Shown here piece by piece: positions 42,914 to 53,468 of a stretch of DNA of 64,000 nucleotides. The stretch covers positions 1 to 64,000 of the forward strand of contig JAFZIO010000005.1 in NCBI GenBank assembly GCA_017554335.1. The letters are read 5' to 3'. Origin of the DNA: Bacteroidales bacterium. Its GTDB lineage: Bacteria > Bacteroidota > Bacteroidia > Bacteroidales > UBA932. Both the position numbers and the translations under genes were made by a program. The notes under the pieces were generated by a model. The model was not told the DNA's origin. It worked only from the letters and a program-made list of their open reading frames with translations, and did no database searches. Positions within the stretch are counted from its first letter, which is position 1. Each line of letters begins with the position of its first letter.

Positions 42914-44086
42914 ATGGAAGAAAGGGCAGTATTTGTAGGTATTATCCGTCAGGGAGAAGATGAACGCAAGATAAAAGATTATCTTGACGAACTGGAGTTC
43001 CTGGCAGATACCGCCGGTGTTATAGGAGACAAGAAGTTTGTCCAGAAGCTGGATAAACCGGAAAAGGCTACATACATACGAAGCGGAAAGCTGCTGGAAA
43101 TAGCTTCTTATTGCGAAGAACACGAAATCAAATACGTCATATTCGATGACGAGCTGACCGCTATGCAGCAGCGAAACGTGGAAAAAGTGATAAAGACCGC
43201 GTCCGTTATCGACCGTACAAGCCTTATTCTGGAAATCTTCTCACAGCGTGCAAAGACCTCTTACGCCAAGATGCAGGTAGAACTTGCCCGGTACAACTAT
43301 ATGTTGCCCAGGCTTGCCGGCATGTGGACCCACCTGGAACGCCAGAGGGGAGGTATAGGCACCCGCGGAGGTATGGGTGAAAGCCAGATCGAAGTAGACC
43401 GCCGTATCGTCCGTGAACGCATCGCCCGCCTGAAAGAGCAACTTAAGAAGGTCGACAAGCAGATGGCCACCCAGAGGAGTAACCGCGGACAGCTGGTACG
43501 CCTGTCGCTGGTTGGGTACACCAATGTCGGAAAGAGCACCCTGATGAACCTGCTTTCCAAATCGGACGTCTTTGCGGAAAACAAACTGTTCGCCACCCTC
43601 GATACCACGGTGCGAAAGGTGGTTATAGAGAATTGCCCGTTCCTGCTGAGCGACACGGTAGGATTCATCCGTAAACTGCCTACCCAGCTGATAGAGGCCT
43701 TTAAGAGCACCCTGGACGAGGTTCGTGAGGCTGACGTGCTGGTGCATGTGGTAGATGTGTCAGCACCCGATTTCGAAGAGCAGATGACCGTGGTTGAGAA
43801 GACCCTGAAAGATATAGGAGCGGGGGATAAGCCGCAGTATGTGGTATTCAATAAAACGGACGCCTACACCTACGAGGAATACGATGAATTCTCACTTGTT
43901 CCACGTGGAAAAAACAACCGCAGCCTGGAAGACCTGAAGCACGAATGGATAGAGGAAAAGAAAGTGCCGTGCATTTTCATGTCTGCCCTTTCCCGCGAGG
44001 GATTACCAAAACTCCGCAACGACATCTATAAGATGGTTGCGGAGATTCATGCCGGCCGCTGGCCGTTTAACAATTTCTTATGGTAA
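42914..44086 (+). CDS. hflX: GTPase HflX
   Basis: 390 residues. N-terminal HflX domain with the Gly-rich GGIGTRGGMGESQIEVDRR loop, then a coiled helix pair, then the G domain with GYTNVGKSTL (201-210), LSDTVGFIRKLP and NKTD. HflX binds 50S subunits and splits stalled ribosomes under stress. It starts 7 bases after the tonB terminator and ends just before a strong hairpin. Confidence 0.95.
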   Translation: MEERAVFVGIIRQGEDERKIKDYLDELEFLADTAGVIGDKKFVQKLDKPEKATYIRSGKLLEIASYCEEHEIKYVIFDDELTAMQQRNVEKVIKTASVIDRTSLILEIFSQRAKTSYAKMQVELARYNYMLPRLAGMWTHLERQRGGIGTRGGMGESQIEVDRRIVRERIARLKEQLKKVDKQMATQRSNRGQLVRLSLVGYTNVGKSTLMNLLSKSDVFAENKLFATLDTTVRKVVIENCPFLLSDTVGFIRKLPTQLIEAFKSTLDEVREADVLVHVVDVSAPDFEEQMTVVEKTLKDIGAGDKPQYVVFNKTDAYTYEEYDEFSLVPRGKNNRSLEDLKHEWIEEKKVPCIFMSALSREGLPKLRNDIYKMVAEIHAGRWPFNNFLW

Positions 44087-44087
44087 T

Positions 44088-44119
44088 AAAAAACGGAGGT
44101 AAGAAAACCTCCGTTTTTT
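44088..44119. terminator. Two-way terminator between hflX and frdB
   Basis: 13-base perfect arms (44088-44100 and 44107-44119), loop TAAGAA, with six A at one end and six T at the other, so it can act on both convergent transcripts. Confidence 0.88.
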
Positions 44120-44125
44120 ATTTAT

Positions 44126-44905
44126 TTAGTCTGAGAACTTAGCTTTCAGGAACTCCCTGTTGAGCCTTGCGATGTGAGCAACGGTTATACCCTTAGGGCA
44201 CTCAAGCTCGCAGGCGCGGGTGTTGGTACAGTTACCGAAGCCGAGTTCGTCCATCTTCGCAACCATTGCCTTGGCACGGCGCTTTGCCTCGGGACGTCCC
44301 TGAGGAAGCAGTGCCAGAGAGCTTACGCGGGCAGCCACGAAGAGCATTGCAGAACCGTTCTTACAGGTAGCCACACAGGCACCGCATCCGACGCATGCTG
44401 CAGCATCCATACTCTCCTCAGCTTTGTCGTGAGGAATAAGGATATTGTTGGCATCCTGGGCGGAACCCGTACGCACGGAAATGAAACCGCCGGCCTGCAG
44501 AATCTTGTCGAATGCGGAACGATCCACCACAAGGTCCTTGATTACAGGGAAAGCGGCGCTTCTCCAAGGTTCCACTGTAATGGTGGCTCCATCCTTGAAA
44601 TGACGCATAAACAGCTGACAGGTGGTCACATGGTCGTCCGGACCATGGGCACGGCCGTCGATATACAGGGAGCAAGCTCCGCAAATACCCTCACGGCAGT
44701 CATGGTCGAAGGAAACGGGACCGCTGCTCTGGCATCCGCGCTCTACGGCTAAGGGGTCGCAACCCTCGCGGATCAGCTGCTCGTTAAGGATATCAAGCAT
44801 CTCGAGGAAAGACGCATCTTCTTCGATACCAGAAATATGATAGGTCTCGAAATGTCCTTTTGCCTTGGCGTTCTTCTGACGCCATATCTTTAAATTGAAT
44901 TCCAT
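44126..44905 (-). CDS. frdB: Fumarate reductase / succinate dehydrogenase iron-sulphur subunit
   Basis: 259 residues. 2Fe-2S ligands in [15 protein letters not shown]...TTC and the two ferredoxin-type groups [14 protein letters not shown] and [14 protein letters not shown]. It passes electrons between the membrane quinone site and the flavin in FrdA. Begins one base after the frdA stop on the minus strand. In Bacteroides the enzyme reduces fumarate to succinate in fermentation. Confidence 0.95.
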   Translation of the reverse strand: MEFNLKIWRQKNAKAKGHFETYHISGIEEDASFLEMLDILNEQLIREGCDPLAVERGCQSSGPVSFDHDCREGICGACSLYIDGRAHGPDDHVTTCQLFMRHFKDGATITVEPWRSAAFPVIKDLVVDRSAFDKILQAGGFISVRTGSAQDANNILIPHDKAEESMDAAACVGCGACVATCKNGSAMLFVAARVSSLALLPQGRPEAKRRAKAMVAKMDELGFGNCTNTRACELECPKGITVAHIARLNREFLKAKFSD

Positions 44906-44906
44906 A

Positions 44907-46853
44907 TTAGTCCTTGTAATTTCTGGTTATAACCTTGATATTCTCGTACACGAGAGGCTCTTTGTGGAGTTCGGGATCCTTGTCTTCACCCTTGTACTCC
45001 CATGCAGCAACGTACATGTAGTTGGCATCGTCACGCTTGGCCTCACCTTCCTCGGTCTGGCTCTCCACGCGGAAGTGGCCGCCGCAAGACTCGTTACGGT
45101 TAAGGGCGTCACGGGCCATCAGTTCGCCAATCTCGAAGAAGTCTTCCAGACGGAGGGCCTTCTCGAGTTCCTGGTTGAATTCGTACTGGGTTCCGGGAAC
45201 CTTTACATTCTCGTAGAACTCCTTCTTAAGATCCTTGATAAGGTTGATAGCCTTCTCAAGACCTGCCTTCTCGCGGGCCATACCTACATACTCCCACATA
45301 ATGTGGCCGAGTTTCTTGTGAATGGAATCCACTGTTTCGGTTCCATTAATGGCGAAGAGCTTTTCGATACGTGCCTGAACAGCCTTTTCAGCCTCAATAA
45401 ACTCAGGACGGTTTATATCGGTCTTGGGCTCTGCGAACTTCTTGGAGAGATAGTCACCGATGGTCACGGGAACAATGAAGTAACCGTCGGCAAGACCCTG
45501 CATAAGGGCGGAAGCGCCGAGGCGGTTTCCACCGTGGTCGGAGAAGTTGGCTTCACCTATCGCATACAAGCCGGGGATGGTAGTCTGAAGGTCGTAGTCA
45601 ACCCAGATACCACCCATGGTGTAGTGGATTGCGGGATAAATCATCATAGGCTCCTCCCAAGGGGAAGAAGCGGTGATCTTCTCATACATGTCGAAGAGGT
45701 TGCCGTAACGCTCGGCAACTTTCTGATGACCGAGGCGGTTGATAGCATCGGCGAAGTCGAGGAACACTGCAAGACCAGTCTCGTTCACACCGAAACCTGC
45801 GTCGCAACGCTCTTTGGCGGCACGTGAAGCAACGTCACGGGGAACCAAGTTGCCGAATGCAGGGTAACGGCGCTCGAGATAGTAGTCGCGATCCTCTTCA
45901 GGTATCTGGGAAGGCTTGATTTCGTGCTTGCGGAGTTTCTCAACATCCTCCTTCTTCTTGGGAACCCAGATACGTCCGTCGTTACGCAGAGACTCGGACA
46001 TAAGGGTCAGCTTGCACTGCTGGTCACCGTGTACGGGAATACAGGTAGGGTGAATCTGGGCGAAGCAGGGATTTGCGAAATAAGCACCCCTCTTGTAGCA
46101 CTGAAGTGCTGCGGAACCATTGGAGTTCATTGCGTTGGTGGAAAGGAAATAGGTGTTTCCATAACCGCCGGTAGCAATAATAACCGCATGGGCGCCGAAA
46201 CGCTCGAGCTGGCCGGTAACCAGGTTGCGGGTAATTATACCCTTTGCCTCACCGTTAATGACCACCAGGTCCAGCATCTCGTGACGGGGATATGCCTTCA
46301 CTGTACCTGCTGCAATCTCCTTATTGAGGGATGCATAAGCACCGAGCAACAGCTGCTGGCCGGTTTGGCCGCGGGCGTAGAAGGTACGGCTTACCTGCAC
46401 GCCACCGAAGGAACGGTTGGCAAGATATCCGCCGTATTCGCGTGCGAAAGGAATACCCTGGGCAACGCACTGGTCGATAATTGACGCACTGACTTCTGCA
46501 AGACGGTAAACGTTTGCCTCGCGGGCACGGTAGTCGCCACCCTTGATGGTGTCGTAGAACAGACGGTAGACAGAGTCGTTGTCGTTCTGATAATTCTTTG
46601 CTGCGTTTATACCGCCCTGGGCAGCGATGGAGTGGGCACGGCGGGGTGTGTCGCTGATGCAGAAAATCTTGACATTATATCCGAGTTCTCCGAGGGAAGC
46701 GGCTGCAGATGCTCCGCCAAGACCGGTACCTACTACGATAATCTCAAGTTTACGCTTGTTGTTGGGACTCACCAGGTGAATTTCTGATTTACGTTTAGTC
46801 CATTTCTGGGCTAAAGGTCCTTCAGGAATTTTGGATAATAATTTATCGGCCAT
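44907..46853 (-). CDS. frdA: Fumarate reductase / succinate dehydrogenase flavoprotein subunit
   Basis: 648 residues. FAD-binding [20 protein letters not shown] near residue 40, the covalent-flavin type motif [15 protein letters not shown] (~93), the substrate-site stretches [18 protein letters not shown] and PTCIP, and [25 protein letters not shown]. This is the Bacteroidetes (epsilon-like) long form. Unlike the usual frdC-frdA-frdB order, no cytochrome b gene precedes it: ruvB ends only 65 bases upstream. The membrane anchor must be elsewhere or different. Confidence 0.95.
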   Translation of the reverse strand: MADKLLSKIPEGPLAQKWTKRKSEIHLVSPNNKRKLEIIVVGTGLGGASAAASLGELGYNVKIFCISDTPRRAHSIAAQGGINAAKNYQNDNDSVYRLFYDTIKGGDYRAREANVYRLAEVSASIIDQCVAQGIPFAREYGGYLANRSFGGVQVSRTFYARGQTGQQLLLGAYASLNKEIAAGTVKAYPRHEMLDLVVINGEAKGIITRNLVTGQLERFGAHAVIIATGGYGNTYFLSTNAMNSNGSAALQCYKRGAYFANPCFAQIHPTCIPVHGDQQCKLTLMSESLRNDGRIWVPKKKEDVEKLRKHEIKPSQIPEEDRDYYLERRYPAFGNLVPRDVASRAAKERCDAGFGVNETGLAVFLDFADAINRLGHQKVAERYGNLFDMYEKITASSPWEEPMMIYPAIHYTMGGIWVDYDLQTTIPGLYAIGEANFSDHGGNRLGASALMQGLADGYFIVPVTIGDYLSKKFAEPKTDINRPEFIEAEKAVQARIEKLFAINGTETVDSIHKKLGHIMWEYVGMAREKAGLEKAINLIKDLKKEFYENVKVPGTQYEFNQELEKALRLEDFFEIGELMARDALNRNESCGGHFRVESQTEEGEAKRDDANYMYVAAWEYKGEDKDPELHKEPLVYENIKVITRNYKD

Positions 46854-46918
46854 TTTATAATTATTAATTGGTATTCTAAATATCCTGCAATTTTAATCAA
46901 TTTTCGTCACAACTGCAA

Positions 46919-47941
46919 TCACTGCCCGAACAAAGTACCTTCTTCAGGCTCCTTTTCCAGTCCCAGATGCTTATAAGAAAGCTCAGTTGCTATACGTCCG
47001 CGCTGGGTACGCACTATAAAACCTTCTTTTATAAGGAAAGGTTCGTAAACCTCTTCGAAGGTTCCCTGATCCTCACCTATTGCCGTTGCTATGGTATTTG
47101 CACCCACAGGACCACCTTTGAACGTATTGATTATAGTTCTGATAATCTTGTTGTCTATGGCGTCCAGGCCCCTGGTATCTATATTCAGCTTATTCAGGGC
47201 ATAACGTGCTATCTGGAGGTCTATATGACCGTCACCCATAACCTGGGAGAAGTCCCTTACGCGCCTCAGCAGGCCGTTCGCTATACGGGGAGTGCCGCGG
47301 CTGCGCAGTGCAATCTCCCTTGCAGCATCGTCATCTATACCTATCTTAAGTATATCGGCGCTGCGTTTTACTATTTTGACAAGTTGGTCGGTATCATAAT
47401 AATCCAGGCCGCTGGTTATTCCGAATCTCGCACGAAGGGGAGCGGTAAGCAAACCGGAGCGTGTGGTTGCACCCACCAGGGTAAACGGATTAAGGGAAAT
47501 CCTTACCGAACGGGCACCGGGACCTTTGTCTATCATTATATCGATTACGTAATCCTCCATTGCCGAGTAGAGATACTCCTCAACCTCGGGAGAAAGACGG
47601 TGAATCTCATCTATAAACAAAACGTCTCCTGTCTCCAGTGAAGTGAGCAGGCCGGCAAGGTCACCCGGACGGTCCAGGACAGGCCCCGAGGTAATCTTCA
47701 TGTTGACTCCCATTTCATTGGCTATGATATGGGCGAGAGTAGTCTTTCCAAGTCCGGGAGGACCATGGAAGAGGGTATGATCCAAAGGCTCGCCTCTCAT
47801 TTTGGCTGCCTCTATGAAAATCTTCAGGTTGGATACGATTTCTGCCTGTCCCGTGAAATCTTCCAGTTCCCGGGGCCGGATTATTCCGTCTAAATCCTTA
47901 TCTTTGCCCTCGTTTGTATTGTGGGGATTAAAATCGGACAT
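46919..47941 (-). CDS. ruvB: Holliday junction branch-migration ATPase RuvB
   Basis: 340 residues. Starts [25 protein letters not shown], Walker [14 protein letters not shown], Walker [11 protein letters not shown], sensor VGATTRSG, arginine finger in RARFG, and a winged-helix end ([14 protein letters not shown]). It drives branch migration with RuvA (39.0 kb). The distance to frdA is 65 bases with no terminator visible, so read-through into frdAB is possible. Divergent from mfd across an AT-rich spacer. Confidence 0.97.
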   Translation of the reverse strand: MSDFNPHNTNEGKDKDLDGIIRPRELEDFTGQAEIVSNLKIFIEAAKMRGEPLDHTLFHGPPGLGKTTLAHIIANEMGVNMKITSGPVLDRPGDLAGLLTSLETGDVLFIDEIHRLSPEVEEYLYSAMEDYVIDIMIDKGPGARSVRISLNPFTLVGATTRSGLLTAPLRARFGITSGLDYYDTDQLVKIVKRSADILKIGIDDDAAREIALRSRGTPRIANGLLRRVRDFSQVMGDGHIDLQIARYALNKLNIDTRGLDAIDNKIIRTIINTFKGGPVGANTIATAIGEDQGTFEEVYEPFLIKEGFIVRTQRGRIATELSYKHLGLEKEPEEGTLFGQ

Positions 47942-48195
47942 TTCGTCTTAGTCTTTACAATTACAAATATAGTTCTTTTAATTTATATTTTGATGTTTTT
48001 ATATACTGCTGTGAATTTGTTAATTCTTAGTAGAAATATTTAATTATCAAATAATTATAAATTTTAAGATTGTTGATAACATTGTTTTATAATGTGTTTT
48101 TAAGTTGTTGAGAAAACAGGCAGTAAAAGGATAAACAACTATAAACATACTTATAAACATAGTTTTCAACCGGATTATTAACAAATAGGAACTTG
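47942..48195. other. AT-rich divergent spacer with repeated DnaA-box-like words
   Basis: 254 bases, very AT-rich. Several words related to TTATNAACA lie within ~140 bases: TGTTGATAA at 48071-48079 and 48197-48205, TGTTGAGAA at 48106-48114, TTATAAACA at about 48151, TTTTCAACC at about 48163, TTATTAACA at about 48176. It may hold the promoters of ruvB and mfd, a replication-type site, or both. No open frame of interest. Confidence 0.45.
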
Positions 48196-51100
48196 ATGTT
48201 GATAAACAAAAAGTCCACCTCGCTTCTGAAAAGCAGAATACAAAACAAAAATGAAGTATTCTGCCGATCTCTGTTTATGTCCGCCAGGTGGTTCGTACTT
48301 AGTCAGGCCGCTGACAATGTATTGAATTTCATCATTTTACCCAATAAAGAAGCGGCAGAATACTGTTCTTCAGATTTATATGGATTAATAGAAGGAGATA
48401 ATGTATTCTTTCTTCCTTCTTCCGGTAAAGGGGTAGAGAAAAGCAACTATAAATCTTCCTTAAGCGTTCAGCGTACCTCGGCAGTAGAAAAGATTATAAA
48501 CTATAGTAAAGGAGAGAGGATATTTATTATAAGTTATCCTGAAGCCCTGGACGAGTTGCTGCCGTCCGGTAAAGCTATTAAAGAATCATTTTTCACTTTA
48601 AAGGAAGGAGATAGTATTTCTTTTGAAAAAATAACGGAAAAACTATCCGGAGAAGGATTTGAAAAGGTTGACTTCGTTTCAGCTCCCGGACAATTTGCTA
48701 TAAGAGGTTCTATAGTAGATATATTCTCTTTCTCCAGAAACTATCCTTTCCGTATTTCTTTCTGGGGAGATGAAATAGAGAGTATACATCTGTTCGACTG
48801 TAATACCCAGCTGTCTATTTCAAAAGAGGATAAAGCAGAAATCATTTCTGATATAATATCGGAAGGAGCTGCGGAAGGTGACAGTATTATTAAGGTACTC
48901 CCGAAGAATACCGTAATATGGCTTGATTCTTCAGATATGTATAAAGAGAAATCTTTCTTTGATGAATTATCTGACTATAAAAGGGTTTACATAGATACAC
49001 CTCTCGCTTTACAGGATGCAGATCCTGTAGATTTCAATATAGCTCCACAACCGGTATTCAATAAAAACTTTGATTTATTGGCTGAGGATATAAAGAATAA
49101 GATTGAGAATGGTTATAAGGTCTATATTTACGGAGAAAAGGAAGCCCAGTTAGACAGAATACTTTCCATATTGAGCCAGAGCGGATGCCCGTTGCCTTTA
49201 TTTGTAAAAGGGAAGAATATTCATAACGGTTTCATAGATAAGGAAGACAAGATATGCTGCTATTCGGACCATGAAATATTCGACCGCTTCCACAGGGTAA
49301 CCCTGAGAAGAACCGTAGAAAAGTCCGAGCAACTTACCATCAACGACCTTAATTCATTCAATATAGGAGACTATGTAGTCCATATAGACCATGGAGTGGG
49401 CGTATTCGGCGGGCTTGTGAGGATGAGGGACGACTTCGGCCGCATGAAAGAAGTAGTAAAGCTTACTTACAGGGACGGAGATGTGGTTTTTGTTTCGGTT
49501 CATGCCCTGCATAAGATATCCCGCTTCCGTTCCCGTGATGGAGAGGCTCCGAAGATAAATAAACTGGGATCCAAAACTTGGATTACGTTAAAGAACAGCG
49601 CCAAATCCAGGGTTAAAGATATAGCAAAGGACCTTATCCAGTTATACGCCAAACGCAAGGCTTCCAAGGCTTACGCTTTTTCTCCCGATACCTATCTCCA
49701 GGAAGAGCTGGAATCTTCATTTATGTTTGAGGATACTCCGGATCAGGAACTGGCTTCCAATGCAGTAAAAAGGGATATGGAAGGGGTGTGCCCCATGGAT
49801 CGCCTTATCTGCGGAGACGTAGGATTCGGAAAAACGGAAATAGCAATCAGGGCTGCTTTCAAGGCGGCGGTAGACGGCAAGCAGACAGCTGTCCTGGTGC
49901 CTACCACAATCCTGGCGCTTCAGCACTACAATACTTTTACAGAACGCCTGAAAAACCTGCCTTGTAACATAGATTACGTCAGCCGCCTGCGCACCGCTAA
50001 AGAACTGAGTGATATAAAGAAGCGCCTGGAACAAGGTAAGATTGATATATTGATAGGTACCCATAAAATACTGTCCGACAGTTTTGTTTTCAAGGACCTT
50101 GGATTGCTGGTTATAGACGAGGAACAGAAATTCGGCGTATCGGCCAAGGAAAAACTCCGTCAGATGCGTACGGGAATAGATACCCTTACCCTTACGGCTA
50201 CGCCTATTCCCAGAACCTTGCAGTTCTCCCTGCTTGGCGCTCGCGACTTAAGTATAATAAACACGCCTCCGCCCAACCGTATCCCCGTCCAGACGGAGAT
50301 TATACTGTTCGACAAGGATGAAATAAAGAGCATCATAGAATACGAACTCAAGCGTAACGGCCAGATATTCTTCCTTCATAACAAAGTGGAGGAACTACCC
50401 GCAATCTACGAGATTCTCCATCGTCTGGTGCCCGACATGAAAATATGCGTGGCCCATGGCCAGATGGAATCCAAAACGCTTGAAAACCGTATGCTGGAGT
50501 TTATACGCGGCGACTATGACATGCTGCTGTGTACCACCATTATAGAGAACGGACTGGATATCCCTAATGCCAACACTATAATAATAAACCAGGCGCAGAC
50601 TATAGGTCTGAGCGACCTGCACCAGCTGAGGGGAAGGGTAGGCCGGTCCAACCGCAAGGCCTTCTGCTACCTGATAGTGCCGCCGCTTACCACCCTCACC
50701 GACGATGCCCGAAGGCGCCTGAAGGCAATAGAAGAGTTCAGCGACCTCGGAAGCGGTTTCAACATAGCCATGCAGGATCTCGACATCCGTGGCGCCGGCA
50801 ACCTGCTGGGAGCCGAACAGAGCGGCTTCATAACGGAAATGGGATTCGAGACGTATCAGAAGATACTCTCCGAGGCGATGGAGGAGCTCGGGGTGGAAAC
50901 CGGCATGGTGCAGAAAGGCGCAAGGGGAAGTTATTCCACCGACTGTACCGTGGAAACCGACCAGCCGGCCATGATTCCGGATGATTATATAGACATCACA
51001 GCAGAAAAGATACGAATCTATAAACAACTGGATTCCATGCAGACGGATAAGGAAATCGACCGTCTGGCCTCCCAGTTGCAGGACCGCTTCGGCAAGATGA

Positions 51101-51384
51101 CCACGGAAGTGGAGAACCTCTTCGAGGTAGTTAAGATACGTAATGCCGGAAGCCGTCTTGGCTTCGAGAAGGTTATTATAAAGAATGGAATGTTCATAGC
51201 GTTCTTTATTTCCAACCAGATGTCTCCGTATTTCCAATCGGATATATTCGCAAAAATACTGGATAAGATCAACTCCGGAATATACAATCTGGAACTTAAA
51301 CAAAGCGAAGGGAAACTCAAGATAATTACCAGAAAAGTAGATACTTTGGCAAAAGCCAGGGAGATACTTGGTAGACTGGAATAA
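48196..51384 (+). CDS. mfd: Transcription-repair coupling factor Mfd
   Basis: 1062 residues from ATG at 48196 (a TTG codon precedes it). The UvrB-like N-terminus ends in FVSAPGQFAIRGSIVDIFSF. The RNA-polymerase interaction domain starts near GDYVVHIDHGVGVF. The translocase has Walker A CGDVGFGKTEIA and Walker B VIDEEQKFGV, LTATPIPRTL, and the TRG region HQLRGRVGRS; the C-terminal regulatory domain is present. It moves stalled polymerase off lesions and recruits UvrA. The first ~1.1 kb uses AT-rich codons, while the translocase part is GC-rich like other core genes. Single gene. Confidence 0.97.
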   Translation: MLINKKSTSLLKSRIQNKNEVFCRSLFMSARWFVLSQAADNVLNFIILPNKEAAEYCSSDLYGLIEGDNVFFLPSSGKGVEKSNYKSSLSVQRTSAVEKIINYSKGERIFIISYPEALDELLPSGKAIKESFFTLKEGDSISFEKITEKLSGEGFEKVDFVSAPGQFAIRGSIVDIFSFSRNYPFRISFWGDEIESIHLFDCNTQLSISKEDKAEIISDIISEGAAEGDSIIKVLPKNTVIWLDSSDMYKEKSFFDELSDYKRVYIDTPLALQDADPVDFNIAPQPVFNKNFDLLAEDIKNKIENGYKVYIYGEKEAQLDRILSILSQSGCPLPLFVKGKNIHNGFIDKEDKICCYSDHEIFDRFHRVTLRRTVEKSEQLTINDLNSFNIGDYVVHIDHGVGVFGGLVRMRDDFGRMKEVVKLTYRDGDVVFVSVHALHKISRFRSRDGEAPKINKLGSKTWITLKNSAKSRVKDIAKDLIQLYAKRKASKAYAFSPDTYLQEELESSFMFEDTPDQELASNAVKRDMEGVCPMDRLICGDVGFGKTEIAIRAAFKAAVDGKQTAVLVPTTILALQHYNTFTERLKNLPCNIDYVSRLRTAKELSDIKKRLEQGKIDILIGTHKILSDSFVFKDLGLLVIDEEQKFGVSAKEKLRQMRTGIDTLTLTATPIPRTLQFSLLGARDLSIINTPPPNRIPVQTEIILFDKDEIKSIIEYELKRNGQIFFLHNKVEELPAIYEILHRLVPDMKICVAHGQMESKTLENRMLEFIRGDYDMLLCTTIIENGLDIPNANTIIINQAQTIGLSDLHQLRGRVGRSNRKAFCYLIVPPLTTLTDDARRRLKAIEEFSDLGSGFNIAMQDLDIRGAGNLLGAEQSGFITEMGFETYQKILSEAMEELGVETGMVQKGARGSYSTDCTVETDQPAMIPDDYIDITAEKIRIYKQLDSMQTDKEIDRLASQLQDRFGKMTTEVENLFEVVKIRNAGSRLGFEKVIIKNGMFIAFFISNQMSPYFQSDIFAKILDKINSGIYNLELKQSEGKLKIITRKVDTLAKAREILGRLE

Positions 51385-51401
51385 AAAAATTTTTAACTTT
51401 G
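51368..51401 (+). promoter_or_regulatory. Promoter of coaX and following genes
   Basis: TTGG (51368-51371), 22 bases, TAACTTTG (51394-51401), 19 bases before the coaX ATG. Probably drives the coaX-lptC series; the upstream box lies within the end of mfd. Confidence 0.6.
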
Positions 51402-51420
51402 CAATTCGTGCATTTTTGTA

Positions 51421-52149
51421 ATGGCTAACCTTTTGGTGGAAATAGGCAACACTGCCGTGAAGGCTGCCTGGGCGGAAGAATCCGTCCTGGGTAAGACTGT
51501 TCGCTATCAGGGAGAGAAGGTGATGGATTTCATCGATTCCCTCATAGACAAGCAGCAGCCTCTCGTTATGGCCGTGGTTTCCGTGCGGGAGATTAGCCAG
51601 GAAGAAGAAAACAGGCTGAAATCCCTTTGCCAGTATCTGCTGCTTATGGATGCCAACCATCCCGACAAGCTGTCTGCATACGGTATTCCGGATTACCTTA
51701 CCTACGACAGGGGAGCATCGCTGGTAGCGGCAAAGTATATGTTCAAAGGCAAGTCCTGCACTGTTTTCGACCTTGGAACGACTCTCACCGTTGATTACCT
51801 GGACGCCCAGGGCCGCTATCTAGGAGGAAACATCTCCGTCGGATGCCGCACCAGGTTCAAGGCCCTGAACCGCTATTCCAGGGCTCTTCCCCTGGTGGAT
51901 ACGCCTGCGGAAGTCAAGTTTCCCGGCGACTCTGTAAAGGGCTCCATCGAGTCCGGAGTCATTTCAGGTATAATGTTTGAAATAGACGGGTATATACGCT
52001 CAAACCCGGAAAACATTGTGATTTTCACCGGCGGTGATGCAATTTATTTTGCCAAGCGGATGAAAAACTCGATATTTGTAGTTTGTAACCTTGGTTTGCT
52101 GGGTTTGGCAATAATTACTGATGAATATGTCAAGAAGAATATTCAGTAG
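51421..52149 (+). CDS. coaX: Type III pantothenate kinase
   Basis: 242 residues. ASKHA-fold motifs: LLVEIGNTAVKAAW at the N-terminus, YDRGASLVAAK, VFDLGTTLTVDYLD and GGNISVGCRTRFKAL. Phosphorylates pantothenate, the first step of coenzyme A synthesis. Its 3' end overlaps the next gene by more than 20 bases. Confidence 0.94.
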   Translation: MANLLVEIGNTAVKAAWAEESVLGKTVRYQGEKVMDFIDSLIDKQQPLVMAVVSVREISQEEENRLKSLCQYLLLMDANHPDKLSAYGIPDYLTYDRGASLVAAKYMFKGKSCTVFDLGTTLTVDYLDAQGRYLGGNISVGCRTRFKALNRYSRALPLVDTPAEVKFPGDSVKGSIESGVISGIMFEIDGYIRSNPENIVIFTGGDAIYFAKRMKNSIFVVCNLGLLGLAIITDEYVKKNIQ

Positions 52150-53449
52150 TCTGTTGCTGTCAATTATACTGTTGACGGCTGCCGGTTTGGGTGCGAACGC
52201 CCAGACCTACGGCAGTTATACCCCGTACTCCATTTTCGGCGTCGGCGACCTGGCGTCCCCCGGCAACGCATACAACAAGACCATGGGCGGAGTGGGCATT
52301 GCAAACAGGAGCCACCGCTTCCTCAACCCCCTTAATCCCGCATCCATTACGGCACGCGACACCCTGTCTTTTATGGCGGATTATTCGTTGTTCCAGGATA
52401 ATAAGATTTTCCGTCAGGGAGACATGCATTCCGCATCCAATACCTTCAATATCACCGACTGCATGATTTCCTTCCCTATATGGAAGACGTCGGCGATGAT
52501 GATAGGTATCATGCCTTACAGCGACACCGGTTACGGTTACGGCTACCTCGTAACGGACCCGAACATAATCGGCAACACCGGTAATGTGGCCTACACCGCA
52601 TCCGGCAGCGGAAGCCTCTACCAGGCGTTTGCGGCCGTCGGCGTCACCTTCTGGCGCAGGCTGTCGCTGGGAGCGGAATTCATCTACCACTTCGGCAAGA
52701 TAGAGAAGAAGTACTACGAAACGTTCTCGGAGGCCTCTTTCAACGGAGCGTCCAACGGACACGTCCTCCAGCTTACCGCACCTGCGGCCAAGGTGGGCAT
52801 CCAGTACGAGCAACCCCTGGGCACCAAGAGTTCGCTCACTCTGGGCGCCACCTACAAGACGGCCGCCCGGCTTTCCGGCAACATAGAGAGCTACCGTTAC
52901 TCCACCGGCACTGCCGCTTCGGATACCTTGTACTACAAGTCCGGCGTCCCCGGAAACGTCACGCTGGCCAGCGAGAAGGGAGTGGGCCTCTGCTTCCGTT
53001 ACGCCGACAAATTCATGGCGGAGGTCGACTACACCCGTTCCGACTGGCGCAACACCGGGATCGACGTGCGGGAGGGCATGACAGGCAACACCATGGCCGG
53101 CACCACCGCCTCGGTATTTACCGCCGCCCTTTCCGAATCCTACCGGGTAGGCGTCGAGTACGTGCCCAACAGGAGCGATATCCGCTACTACTACAAGAAG
53201 ATAGCATACAGGGCCGGAGCATACTGGAAGAAGGATTACTTCATGCTCGACGGTAACCCCGTAAATGCTTATGGCATAACGCTTGGCGCTACGCTCCCCG
53301 TGTTCAGGTTCTACAATGGAATAACCGTTGGTATGGATTTTGGACAAAGGGGTTCGATAAAGAACAACATGATCAGGGAGACATACTGTAACTTCTCCAT
53401 TGGTTTTAACTTGCACGACATTTGGTTCGTCAAGAACAGGTATGAATAA
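52121..53449 (+). CDS. Outer-membrane beta-barrel protein
   Basis: 442 residues (440 if ATG at 52127 is used). Signal peptide to about GLGANAQ (residue ~27). Then YTPYSIFGVGDLASPGNAYNKTMGGVGIAN, a start seen in the family of barrel proteins located behind coaX in Bacteroidales, followed by about 14 alternating amphipathic strands rich in Tyr/Gly. It overlaps coaX and precedes a TPR protein, lptC and a peptidylprolyl isomerase, so an envelope-assembly role is plausible but unproven. Confidence 0.8.
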   Translation: MNMSRRIFSSLLLSIILLTAAGLGANAQTYGSYTPYSIFGVGDLASPGNAYNKTMGGVGIANRSHRFLNPLNPASITARDTLSFMADYSLFQDNKIFRQGDMHSASNTFNITDCMISFPIWKTSAMMIGIMPYSDTGYGYGYLVTDPNIIGNTGNVAYTASGSGSLYQAFAAVGVTFWRRLSLGAEFIYHFGKIEKKYYETFSEASFNGASNGHVLQLTAPAAKVGIQYEQPLGTKSSLTLGATYKTAARLSGNIESYRYSTGTAASDTLYYKSGVPGNVTLASEKGVGLCFRYADKFMAEVDYTRSDWRNTGIDVREGMTGNTMAGTTASVFTAALSESYRVGVEYVPNRSDIRYYYKKIAYRAGAYWKKDYFMLDGNPVNAYGITLGATLPVFRFYNGITVGMDFGQRGSIKNNMIRETYCNFSIGFNLHDIWFVKNRYE

Positions 53450-53468
53450 TTATTAAAAAATGGGACAT

